From NCBI GenBank assembly GCA_031260965.1, contig JAISKK010000157.1, forward strand, positions 1-41,403: a stretch of DNA of 41,403 nucleotides, read 5' to 3'. Below, one piece after another: positions 33,495 to 40,912 of the stretch. The stretch comes from Desulfovibrio sp. Lineage in GTDB: Bacteria; Desulfobacterota; Desulfovibrionia; Desulfovibrionales; Desulfovibrionaceae. The notes under the pieces were generated by a model, which saw nothing but the letters and a program-made list of their open reading frames with translations, did not search any database and was not told the origin of the DNA. Each line of letters starts with the position of its first letter. Position 1 is the stretch's first letter. Position numbers and translations under genes: made by a program.

Positions 33495-34331
33495 ATGGCC
33501 CCTGAAGACAACAGCCCCCCGGACAATAAAACGCCACCTCCGCCTGACCCGAAGGGCGGCGGCACTGCGGGCGTTTCTCCCGACTCTTCCAGGGCCGCGC
33601 CGTCCGCCGGCGTTGCGCAGGCAAAGCCGGACGCCGCCTATAAAGTTGAACTGGATATAGATGGCGCCCCTTTTCTGAACGTAGGAGAAGAGGAAAAAAA
33701 GCCTGAAGTCGAAGAAAAGGATGAACTCCCGCCTCCGCCCCTCCAGATGGAGACCCCGAAAAAGGCCGGGCGTTTTGCCAAATTGAAAGCCCTGCTGCAA
33801 AAGATCAGCGGTCGCTTTGCCTTCCTGAAACCCCTGCTGTCCACAAAAAAAGGCAAAATAATCGTCGCGGGAGTCCCCCTGCTCCTGATCATCGTCGGTC
33901 TTGCCCTGTATTTTCTCGTCTTTCGAAAATCTGCGCCCCCTGAACCGGCAACCCCGCCGCCTCTTACCACCACTGTGGTCGTGCCTTCCTCTCCGCCGCG
34001 TGAGGACACGCCCGCGCCCGCGAAATTCACCTACCACCTTGACCGTTTTTTTATCCCCCTGCGCGGGTCGGAGGGAGAAATACGCTTCCTGCGCTGCGGC
34101 TTCACCATCCCCACGGACAACGAGATTCTCATATCCGAACTCAAGGTAAAAAACATTGCCGTGCGCGACGCCATATATTACTATCTGATAAATAAGCCGC
34201 TGACTTTTCTTGCCGATGCGAAATCGGGTGAAAGCCTGAAAGAGGACATCATAAGCATCATCAATGAAAATGTCGCCACGGAGAAGATCCGGACCATTTA
34301 TATTGAGGATTATATGGTGAGCGTGAACTGA
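33495..34331 (+). CDS. fliL: FliL-like flagellar basal-body protein with long N-terminal extension
   Basis: This 278-residue single-pass membrane protein has a FliL-type periplasmic domain that surrounds and strengthens the stator. The membrane segment is at 122-143, after a Lys/Arg-rich stretch. The periplasmic part (about 170-278) has YHLDRFFIPLRGSEGEIRFL and an end IRTIYIEDYMVSVN, in the FliL manner. The cytoplasmic N terminus of 120 residues is Pro/Glu/Lys-rich; typical FliL proteins have only 10-20 residues there. GGGAGA stands about 9 bases before ATG 33495. The location after cheY supports the flagellar role. Confidence 0.8.
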   Translation: MAPEDNSPPDNKTPPPPDPKGGGTAGVSPDSSRAAPSAGVAQAKPDAAYKVELDIDGAPFLNVGEEEKKPEVEEKDELPPPPLQMETPKKAGRFAKLKALLQKISGRFAFLKPLLSTKKGKIIVAGVPLLLIIVGLALYFLVFRKSAPPEPATPPPLTTTVVVPSSPPREDTPAPAKFTYHLDRFFIPLRGSEGEIRFLRCGFTIPTDNEILISELKVKNIAVRDAIYYYLINKPLTFLADAKSGESLKEDIISIINENVATEKIRTIYIEDYMVSVN

Positions 34332-34358
34332 TTTAACCTCCCTGAGGATGTGAAACTT

Positions 34359-34712
34359 GTGAGCGTCATCAATACCCTGCCCGCGCCCGTAGTCCAGATG
34401 GGTTACGTCGAAAAGATCGTTGAGATGCAGCAGAACCAGCCCTATGTGCAGCAGCTTGTGGCCGGAGAAAGCGCAGCGCAGTCCATACGCAAGGAAAAGG
34501 AGCAGGTCGCTGTCATGCGGCAGGGGGAAGGATCGGGACGGGTGCGCGAACGCAGCGCCGGAGAAAATCGGGAATCCGGGCGAAATTCGGAGGGTGACAA
34601 GAAAAAGGAGAAAGATGACGATGTTATTGATGTGGAGGCCCGCCTCGTCGCCGATGGCGAAATCTGCGCTGCAGCGCTCGCTTCCGGCTCGCTGATCGAC
34701 ATTAAAATCTGA
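34359..34712 (+). CDS. Uncharacterised hydrophilic protein in the flagellar cluster
   Basis: I do not recognise this family. From GTG 34359 it has 117 residues (GTG 34350 also possible, but its GAGG is only 2 bases away). The N-terminal 35 residues (SVINTLPAPVVQMGYVEKIV, then EMQQNQPYVQQL) look ordered. The middle is a charged, Gln/Arg/Lys/Glu-rich segment, probably disordered. The C terminus ends in a hydrophobic strand (ALASGSLIDIKI). There is no signal peptide and no cysteine except one near the end. It lies between fliL and a DUF2802-like gene, 7 bases before the latter, so it is probably a flagella-associated accessory protein. Confidence 0.6.
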   Translation: MSVINTLPAPVVQMGYVEKIVEMQQNQPYVQQLVAGESAAQSIRKEKEQVAVMRQGEGSGRVRERSAGENRESGRNSEGDKKKEKDDDVIDVEARLVADGEICAAALASGSLIDIKI

Positions 34713-34719
34713 CCGGCCC

Positions 34720-35133
34720 ATGATAATCTGGTTACTCATAATCATCAGTTGCGCGGAGCTGGCGCTCTTTTTTATGCTGCTGCGTTTCTTTATCCGCCTG
34801 CGCAAGTCCGAGGAGCTTCTTGTACAGCTCTCGCGCGGGCAACAGGGGCTGATGGACAAGCTGCGCCTCAATTCCGAGCTGGAGCGGGAGCTTGTGCAGA
34901 GCTTTACCGTGCGTCAGGCGGAACTGCAAAGGCTGAACGGCGAACTGGAAAGCCACGCCGCCTCCCTGCGATCTTTGCTGGAGCAGGCGGAAAAAATCAG
35001 TCGCTCGCCGCAGCTTTTGCGCGAACTCATAATTTCCGGCAAAAAAAAGGGCTTGGGCCCGGCCCAGCTTGCCAAGTCCGTCGGTCTCTCCGTGGATGAG
35101 GTGGAACTCATTCTGGCCCAGACCAACGCCTGA
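34720..35133 (+). CDS. DUF2802/SwrB-like membrane-anchored coiled-coil protein
   Basis: This 137-residue protein has an N-terminal membrane segment (about 2-24), a long coiled coil (about 30-100, rich in Leu/Glu/Arg/Gln) and a small C-terminal helix-turn-helix-like domain (GLGPAQLAKSVGLSVDEVEL). The same layout is seen in DUF2802 proteins of polar flagellates and in Bacillus SwrB, which lies next to the sigma-D gene and activates flagellar export. Here it sits three genes after fliA. Homology to SwrB is suggested by architecture and neighbourhood, not measured. The C-terminal HTH in such proteins need not bind DNA. Confidence 0.65.
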   Translation: MIIWLLIIISCAELALFFMLLRFFIRLRKSEELLVQLSRGQQGLMDKLRLNSELERELVQSFTVRQAELQRLNGELESHAASLRSLLEQAEKISRSPQLLRELIISGKKKGLGPAQLAKSVGLSVDEVELILAQTNA

Positions 35134-35149
35134 TCATACTGGGGGATTT

Positions 35150-36019
35150 GTGGAAAATACGCGTCTGTCCATGCCCGAAACAAAAGCCCCCCGGAAAGGC
35201 TCGCGCCGTCCCCTGGCAGTTGTCCTTATTCTGCTTCTGGCCCTTGGCGCGGGCGCGGCATTTGGGCATTTCCGCGCCCGCCTGAAAAAAGCGGACCCCC
35301 CCGCCCTGCTGCTGCCCCTGACCGCCCGTCTGGACGGGACCGTGCTGTCCCTTGAGGCCAAGCCCGGAGATACGGTTTCACGCGGCAAGGTTCTGCTGCG
35401 TATGGACGACACGCAGGCGCGCGCCCTTTTGCTTGAGGAAAGGCGCAAACTTGAGAATCTGGGCAGAACCCTGCCCGCCCAGGATCGGATTATCCCCGCA
35501 TCCGACAAAACAAACGGCGATGAGACCCTGGCCCGGCGCGAAGAAAGACTGCGCGCGCTTGAAGAAGAAGCCGTGCAGCGCATGCAGGCGGCCTCGGAAG
35601 GCGAGGCGGCGGCGGCAGTGCGCTATGGCCGGGCGCAGGCGCGTAACGCGCCGGAACGGGCCGAGCTGGAAAAAGCCCTGGAAGCGGCGCGTAAAATGGC
35701 GCGGGAAGCGAAACGGGAGTATGAGACCGCAAGTCGCAAACGCGCCGAGGCCGGTGCGGAAATAAAAAACGCGCCTCCCCCTGCCGGCCAGGCAGGACTG
35801 GTTCCCCTTGAGGTCCGCCGCAAGGCCTATGCCGAACAGCAGGAAAAGGTGCAGGCAGCGGAAAGGGATCTGGAAGATATGCTGATACGCGCTCCGGAAA
35901 AAGGCGTGGTGCATGAACTGCTGGTCAAAAACGGGGATTGGGTGCGCGGCGGCGCCGTCTGCCTGATCTTTCGCTCCGCTGCTCCCGCCGCAAATGATGA
36001 ACAGACGCAGGCAAAGTGA
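35150..36019 (+). CDS. HlyD-like periplasmic adaptor (membrane fusion protein)
   Basis: This is a 289-residue single-pass protein: a membrane segment at about 22-40, then a split biotinyl-lipoyl-like fold. The halves are LTARLDGTVLSLEAKPGDTV with GKVLLRMDD, and LIRAPEKGVVHELLVKNGDW with VRGGAVCLIF. Between them lies a long alpha-helical hairpin (about 95-235) rich in Ala, Glu and Arg. GTG 35150 with GGGGGA just upstream is preferred; ATG 35171 is an alternative, and the open frame further left overlaps the previous gene. Such adaptors normally join inner-membrane pumps to TolC, yet no pump is encoded here. Either it serves an orphan pump (such as the adaptor-less mdtBC pair at 14677-21013) or it has a role near the flagellum. 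Confidence 0.75.
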   Translation: MENTRLSMPETKAPRKGSRRPLAVVLILLLALGAGAAFGHFRARLKKADPPALLLPLTARLDGTVLSLEAKPGDTVSRGKVLLRMDDTQARALLLEERRKLENLGRTLPAQDRIIPASDKTNGDETLARREERLRALEEEAVQRMQAASEGEAAAAVRYGRAQARNAPERAELEKALEAARKMAREAKREYETASRKRAEAGAEIKNAPPPAGQAGLVPLEVRRKAYAEQQEKVQAAERDLEDMLIRAPEKGVVHELLVKNGDWVRGGAVCLIFRSAAPAANDEQTQAK

Positions 36020-36037
36020 TAATCGCTCTACAGGTCT

Positions 36038-36811
36038 CTACAGAGTAGTTTTGACGCGCAAAATCTCCCACAGCCTGCGGATGCGGTCCGCGTTTTCCGT
36101 GTAGCGTTCTTCGGCCTTTTGCAGAGAACGCCGGGCCTGCTCCGCTTCCCCCTGACCAAGCAAGGCCTTGGCCGCATAAACCTCCGCCTCCCAGCCAAGG
36201 CAGACCTCTTCGGAGCGCGCCGTCTCCAGGGCCTCGCGGTAGCGGCCGCTGTTGTACAAAGCTGAGACTGCATGGCGAATCCTGTCCCGGTTGCAGGAAG
36301 GATCCTTTTCCCGCCATTCCCGGCAAAAAAGCAGCAGGGAAACATAGTCCCCGCTTTCCGCCAGATTTTCGCAGAGCAGGGCATAATAGAGGGGGCGGTA
36401 CTCGCCCTCGGCCACATAAAGCGCGAGCAGGCGCGCGGCCTCGGCGCGTTCGCCGAGAGCCATGCGCGCGTACGCCTCAAAAAGCCCGGCCCGGGGAAAT
36501 TCAGCGCGCAGGGTTTCAAGATCGTCCGCGGCTCTGTGCAGGACCAGGATTTTGTCCGGGTGATGGCGCAGGCTTTCCGTCGCATCGGAGTAAATGATGC
36601 GGGAGGGAATGGCCTCCTCTTCCCCCGCAGCCGGTCCCCCCAGGCTTTGCAGCAGATGGACGGCTCGGTAATAACGGTCCTGCGCCTCCGAGGAGGGGGC
36701 GGGACTGGATGCGAAAAAATGCGCTCCCCACGCTGCGGCAAAGGCAAGAACACAGACAAAAAGGATCGCTAAAAGCCGGGGGCGGATCTGGGGCATGGGG
36801 CGGACAAGCAT
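36038..36811 (-). CDS. TPR-like membrane-anchored protein of unknown function
   Basis: This 257-residue protein has an N-terminal membrane segment or uncleaved signal (about 10-33) and an all-helical remainder with degenerate tetratricopeptide-type repeats, for example LFEAYARMALGERAEAARLL and AVSALYNSGRYREALETARS. It should face the periplasm. AAGGAG directly abuts ATG 36811, which is too close, while ATG 36796 is rather far, so the start is uncertain by five codons. It is convergent with the HlyD-like gene (18 bases apart) and divergent from the CAP protein gene. I recognise no specific family. Confidence 0.65.
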   Translation of the reverse strand: MLVRPMPQIRPRLLAILFVCVLAFAAAWGAHFFASSPAPSSEAQDRYYRAVHLLQSLGGPAAGEEEAIPSRIIYSDATESLRHHPDKILVLHRAADDLETLRAEFPRAGLFEAYARMALGERAEAARLLALYVAEGEYRPLYYALLCENLAESGDYVSLLLFCREWREKDPSCNRDRIRHAVSALYNSGRYREALETARSEEVCLGWEAEVYAAKALLGQGEAEQARRSLQKAEERYTENADRIRRLWEILRVKTTL

Positions 36812-36886
36812 CTCCTTGTCTTGAACAGCTAAATACGCTATAGAAAAAAAATATAGTCTGAGGCGTTGAAAGCGTCAAGGAATGTG

Positions 36887-38506
36887 ATGGTATTGCTCAT
36901 GACCCGAAAAAATCTCCTCTTCTCCCTTCTGATCCTCCTGCCGCTTATGACCCTTCTGCCGGTTCTTGCCGTTGCGGCCGAAGATCAGACCGTCCTCTAT
37001 TATCTTATCGAAATGCAGCGCCGCGTGACCAAAAAATGTCAGGGCAAGGCCATGCCCGAAGCCCCTTCCCTCACTCCTTCCGAGAGCTTGCGCGAAGCTG
37101 CGCAAAACAGCCTGGACGGCATTGCCTCTCTTGCGCCCGCCGCCGACGCGCCCCTGATTTACCTTAAAGGCAGGGGAGCGAAGCCGCAGCAGGTTTTTAA
37201 CTCCCTGGCCGCCTCCCAATGCCGCGAACTGATGGGACAGGGCTACCGCTATATCGGCGCGGCAGGCCGGGACGAGCGCTGGGTGGTGATTTTGTCGGCT
37301 GCGGACAAAAAACCCGAAGCCGGATCTTTCTCCTCCGGACGCCTGGACCCGGAGAGCGAAAACGCTGTGGGGGGGAGCGCTCCGGAAAAAGCGGGCGGCA
37401 ACGGGCTTTCCGCCGGACGGGCCGCAAGCGGCGGCAAAAACGCCGGCGCCGAACAGACCGGAAGGCAAAACACTGTCCTGAGCATGGGTCAATATGGGCC
37501 TAATACTGTCAAACCGGGCACGGAGCCGCATGAGCCGGCAAGCCCGCGCGTGATTGGCGAGGTCAGCACGGACGCCAGGGGCAGACCGGTCGGACCCATA
37601 GTGTTTTACGACAAGGGCAAAAGCGCTTTGGGCGCCCTCCCCGCTTCCGGGAATGATCCCGGCGCGCCGGGACAGACCGCAGCCCCGTCCACTCCTGCCA
37701 ACTCCGGCGGCGCTTATGCCGGATCTTATGCCGGACCGGCTCCCGCCCCGTCCACTCCTTCCGGGGGTTATGCAGGGTCTTCGGGACTGCCTTCCGCTTC
37801 CGGCTCCGGCGGGACCTATGGAGGGGATTACGCAGGACAGGGCGCGCCCTTCGTTCCGCCCAGCGGACCCGGACCTTTCGCGCCGCCCGCCGGGATGCCC
37901 GCCACGCCTGCGGCGCCGCGCGCCGGAGTGGTTCCCCTTGCAGACACCCGTCCGCCGGGAAGTGAAGAACCTCTCGTCTATGTGGCCCCCGGACACGAAA
38001 AATCCGGCGCCGATCCGGCCGGATTTGCGGACCCCGCGCCCCAGACCCTGACTGCGCAAAGCCCGGCCCCCGCCCGAACCGGTTCTCCTGCCCCCGCCTC
38101 CGGCGCCGGAGGCAATCTTCTGGCTCTGATCAACGCCGAGCGCGCCAGGGGCCGGATGTGCGGGAACAGGCGCATGCCGTCTTCCCAGGCCCTGCAAGCC
38201 AACCCGATTCTCGCTCGTGTGGCGCAGAATCAGGCCGAGGACATGAACGCCAGAAGTTATTTTTCCAGCACCACTCCGGAAGGTGTAACGCCTGGGCAGA
38301 GACTGAGCGAAGCCGGTTACGTCTGGTCCTTTATCGCGGAAAACATAGCGCGTATGGGAGGTGGGGCGGAGGCCGTCCTGCGCGGCTGGCTGAACGTTGA
38401 AAGCCGGTGCGAGAATATTATGGGAGCGGAATATTTTGAGGCCGGCGTCGGATATGATCCGGCCGGGCGCAACTGGGTGCTGACTTTGGCCACTCCCGCC
38501 CCCTGA
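36887..38506 (+). CDS. Secreted protein with a degenerate and a complete CAP/SCP domain
   Basis: This 539-residue protein starts at ATG 36887 (AAGGA 5 bases upstream; ATG 36899 also possible) with a signal peptide ending AVAA. A Pro/Gly/Ala/Ser-rich linker (about 140-405) connects two related regions. The C-terminal CAP domain (about 407-536) has LLALINAERARGRMCGNRRM, GQRLSEAGYVW, AENIARMGGG and a CENIMGAEYFEAGVGY block. The N-terminal region repeats this pattern in shortened form: LIEMQRRVTKKCQGKAMPEA at the start and QCRELMGQGYRYIGAAGRDE with WVVILSA at the end, lacking the middle. In the complete copy the usual cavity histidines are replaced (FSST for FSHT, and RCENIM for the HC-type turn), so metal binding is unlikely. 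A surface or matrix role is possible; no specific function is known. Confidence 0.8.
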   Translation: MVLLMTRKNLLFSLLILLPLMTLLPVLAVAAEDQTVLYYLIEMQRRVTKKCQGKAMPEAPSLTPSESLREAAQNSLDGIASLAPAADAPLIYLKGRGAKPQQVFNSLAASQCRELMGQGYRYIGAAGRDERWVVILSAADKKPEAGSFSSGRLDPESENAVGGSAPEKAGGNGLSAGRAASGGKNAGAEQTGRQNTVLSMGQYGPNTVKPGTEPHEPASPRVIGEVSTDARGRPVGPIVFYDKGKSALGALPASGNDPGAPGQTAAPSTPANSGGAYAGSYAGPAPAPSTPSGGYAGSSGLPSASGSGGTYGGDYAGQGAPFVPPSGPGPFAPPAGMPATPAAPRAGVVPLADTRPPGSEEPLVYVAPGHEKSGADPAGFADPAPQTLTAQSPAPARTGSPAPASGAGGNLLALINAERARGRMCGNRRMPSSQALQANPILARVAQNQAEDMNARSYFSSTTPEGVTPGQRLSEAGYVWSFIAENIARMGGGAEAVLRGWLNVESRCENIMGAEYFEAGVGYDPAGRNWVLTLATPAP

Positions 38507-38513
38507 ACATAAT

Positions 38514-38532
38514 TCCGGCCCTGTCGGCCGGA
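38514..38532 (+). terminator. Hairpin after the CAP-protein gene
   Basis: TCCGGCC (38514-38520) and GGCCGGA (38526-38532) form a perfect 7-bp stem with loop CTGTC, 8 bases after the stop. There is no T-run, so its efficiency as a terminator is doubtful. Confidence 0.5.
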
Positions 38533-38590
38533 CGGTTCATACCCGGCATCAATTGCTCCAGATCGGCATAAAATACAGGAGATGACGGCA

Positions 38591-40528
38591 ATGCCCGGCG
38601 TTTTTATTATCTTCACGATCCTTGCTCTCTGTCTTTTTGGCCGGGCGCGCAATGCCTTTGCGGCCGGCGACCACCCCAAAAACAGCGGCGAAAGCTTACC
38701 CGGTCACCTTGCCCTGGAAGCGGTAAATGTGGCCAAAAGCGAATTCATTGCCAACATGAGCCATGAATTCCGCACTCCTTTGAACGCCATAATCGGGATG
38801 GCCCACCTTCTCCAGAAAACAAAACTGAGCTCCACCCAGGAAGATTATGTCGCAAAAATCCATATGGCCGGGCTGACCCTGCTCCGGGTTGTGGACGACA
38901 TCCTTGACGTTGCGAAGATCGAGGCCGGCAACATGGAGTTTAAATGCGTCCCCTTCAATCTCAGGGATCTTTTTGAAAACATGGCCGGCATTATCGGCGC
39001 GGAAACAGAAAAAAAACAGCTTGACGCGGCTTTTTGCATAGACAGGGATGTGCCCGTCCATCTGCTCGGCGACCCCGGCCGCATTTCCCAGATCCTGCTG
39101 AACATCACCGGCAATGCCGTAAAATTCACGGAAAAGGGCGGTCTGAGCGTCAAGTGCTCCCTGGACGGAATTGAAAAAGGCAGGGCAAGGCTTAAATTTG
39201 TGGTCCAGGACAGCGGCATAGGCATAGCCCGGGAGAAGATGGATGACCTCTTCACGGCCTTTGCCCAGGCGGAATCCTCCATCACCCGCAAACGCGGAGG
39301 AACCGGGCTGGGGCTTACCCTGGCCAAAAAGCTTCTCGACCTCTGCGGCGGGGATTTGGCCCTGGAAAGCGAAGCCGGACGCGGGACTACGGTGCGCTTT
39401 GCCCTGCCCTTGGAAATTGATGCGGACCAGGCCGGAGCATTGCCGGAAAACCCCTTGCAGGGCATGCGCGTCCTGCTGGTGGAACCAGGCGCCATGCAAA
39501 GGCAGTTTCTGTCCGCCATGCTGCTCAATTTTGGCTGCAAGGTCACAAGCTACTCCGACTTGGGCCAGGCGTACGCTGCTGCGGCCGGCGCGGACGAAAG
39601 CCGCTTGCCTTACAGGATTCTCATACTCCCCCTTGCCCTGGCCGAACAGGATAATGGCCGCGGCATCCGGCATTTGCGTCTGGACATGCGCCTCAAGGCT
39701 CCACCCCGCGCCATCTGTATCGTCCCCTTCGGACATAGAGACAACGCTGCTTTCTCCATGACCAAAGACGTGCTGCGCCTGATCTCGAGCATGATCCCAA
39801 GGCCGGTCATCTCCTTTGCGCTGGAGAAGGCCCTGCTGGAGACCGCGCAGGCGGACGGGGAGGAGACCGCGCGGTCCTGCCCGGAAGTGGCCCCGGACAC
39901 CAAAGACGCGCCCTATTTCCCGAACAGCAATATCCTGCTGGTGGAAGATAATCCGGTCAATCAGCAGATCGCCGTCGCCCTTTTGCAGGACGCGGGGATT
40001 ACCGTGACTGTGGCCGATAACGGCCAAAAGGCCCTGGAACTTGTAAACGCGCGGCCGGACCTGATTTTTGACATGATCCTCATGGACTTGCAGATGCCGG
40101 AAATGGACGGCTTCACCGCCACCGGCCTCCTGCGGGCCGACCCCCGTTTCGGAAAAACTCCCATAGTCGCCATGACCGCCCACGCCACAGATGAAGAACG
40201 CAAGCGCTGCCTGAACTTCGGCATGGACGAACACCTCTCGAAACCCATTGATGTGGCCGCGCTCTACCGGACCCTTGGCCTGTATATCAAGGGCGCGGCT
40301 GCGGATGCGCCGCCGGTGGACAAATCCCTGGCCGAGGACCTGGAAAAACTGCTGACGCTGCTCGCAGACGACGATGCCGATGCCGGCAAACTTTTTGAAG
40401 CCCTGCGCGAGAAGCTTGCCCTGGTTAACGCCTCGGCTGTGGACACGGCCTCCACGGCCCTGGCCGACTTCGATTTCGCCGGGGCGCTGGCCGTTCTCGC
40501 TCCCATGCGTCACGGCCTGACGAAATGA
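38591..40528 (+). CDS. Hybrid sensor histidine kinase with pseudo-receiver and receiver domains
   Basis: This kinase is 645 residues from ATG 38591 (CAGGAG at good spacing; ATG 38582 lies too close). A hydrophobic N-terminal segment (about 3-25, ending AFAA, possibly a signal peptide) is followed almost at once by the HisKA domain with His58 in [10 protein letters not shown]. The HATPase_c domain has [16 protein letters not shown] and GGTGLGL. The next domain (about 290-405) is receiver-like but lacks the phospho-acceptor Asp (it reads RILILPLAL). The true receiver has VEDNP and D499 in [10 protein letters not shown]. The last 70 residues are helical, like the tail common in such hybrids, and contain no clear HPt histidine. 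No input domain is present, so the signal must come from a partner or the membrane anchor. Confidence 0.9.
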   Translation: MPGVFIIFTILALCLFGRARNAFAAGDHPKNSGESLPGHLALEAVNVAKSEFIANMSHEFRTPLNAIIGMAHLLQKTKLSSTQEDYVAKIHMAGLTLLRVVDDILDVAKIEAGNMEFKCVPFNLRDLFENMAGIIGAETEKKQLDAAFCIDRDVPVHLLGDPGRISQILLNITGNAVKFTEKGGLSVKCSLDGIEKGRARLKFVVQDSGIGIAREKMDDLFTAFAQAESSITRKRGGTGLGLTLAKKLLDLCGGDLALESEAGRGTTVRFALPLEIDADQAGALPENPLQGMRVLLVEPGAMQRQFLSAMLLNFGCKVTSYSDLGQAYAAAAGADESRLPYRILILPLALAEQDNGRGIRHLRLDMRLKAPPRAICIVPFGHRDNAAFSMTKDVLRLISSMIPRPVISFALEKALLETAQADGEETARSCPEVAPDTKDAPYFPNSNILLVEDNPVNQQIAVALLQDAGITVTVADNGQKALELVNARPDLIFDMILMDLQMPEMDGFTATGLLRADPRFGKTPIVAMTAHATDEERKRCLNFGMDEHLSKPIDVAALYRTLGLYIKGAAADAPPVDKSLAEDLEKLLTLLADDDADAGKLFEALREKLALVNASAVDTASTALADFDFAGALAVLAPMRHGLTK

Positions 40529-40531
40529 CGC

Positions 40532-40912
40532 ATGCCTGACAGCCGTAAAAAAACAGGTCGGCGCGCAAGCTTTGCCTGGGCTTCAAAGCAGAAAGCCTAT
40601 AAAGTCCTCTCGGCGGCCGAGACCGTGCGCGAACTTTTCGCCGGACTGGGCAGACCCTGGCAGGGCAGGCTCAAAGAGCTGTGGCGGCACTGGGATCTGG
40701 TAGCCGGAGCGGAGATTGCCCGCCTGGGACGTCCGCTCGGACAGCAGGACAAAACTTTGCTGCTGGGCGTTGAAGACGCGATGGCCCTGCAGGAATTGTC
40801 CATGCAGAGAGACGAAATACTGGAGAGAACCAACGCCTTTATGAATGAAAATTTTTTTCTGGATCTGAAGGTGCGGCTGCGCCAGGACCAGGTTGATTTG
40901 TCCACCCGCTGA
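40532..40912 (+). CDS. DciA-like protein (DUF721 family)
   Basis: This 126-residue cytoplasmic protein of the DUF721/DciA family contains the family core WRHWDLVAGAEIARLGRPLG followed by KTLLLGVEDAMALQELSMQR. DciA is the ancestral loader or recruiter of the replicative helicase DnaB where no DnaC/DnaI exists; KH-like folding of this region is known for the family. The N terminus is basic. It starts 3 bases after the hybrid kinase, and its stop overlaps the start of the recombinase gene (TGATG), so the three are probably transcribed together. Some DUF721 members have no proven replication role. Confidence 0.8.
   Translation: MPDSRKKTGRRASFAWASKQKAYKVLSAAETVRELFAGLGRPWQGRLKELWRHWDLVAGAEIARLGRPLGQQDKTLLLGVEDAMALQELSMQRDEILERTNAFMNENFFLDLKVRLRQDQVDLSTR

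Noticed and set aside
36017..36052. CTCTACAG direct repeat between the convergent HlyD-like and TPR genes
   Set aside because: Only two 8-bp copies two bases apart; too short to support a function.
38696..40513. 605-codon minus-strand frame opposite the hybrid kinase
   Set aside because: Shadow of the kinase gene, whose H-box, ATPase and receiver motifs are intact.
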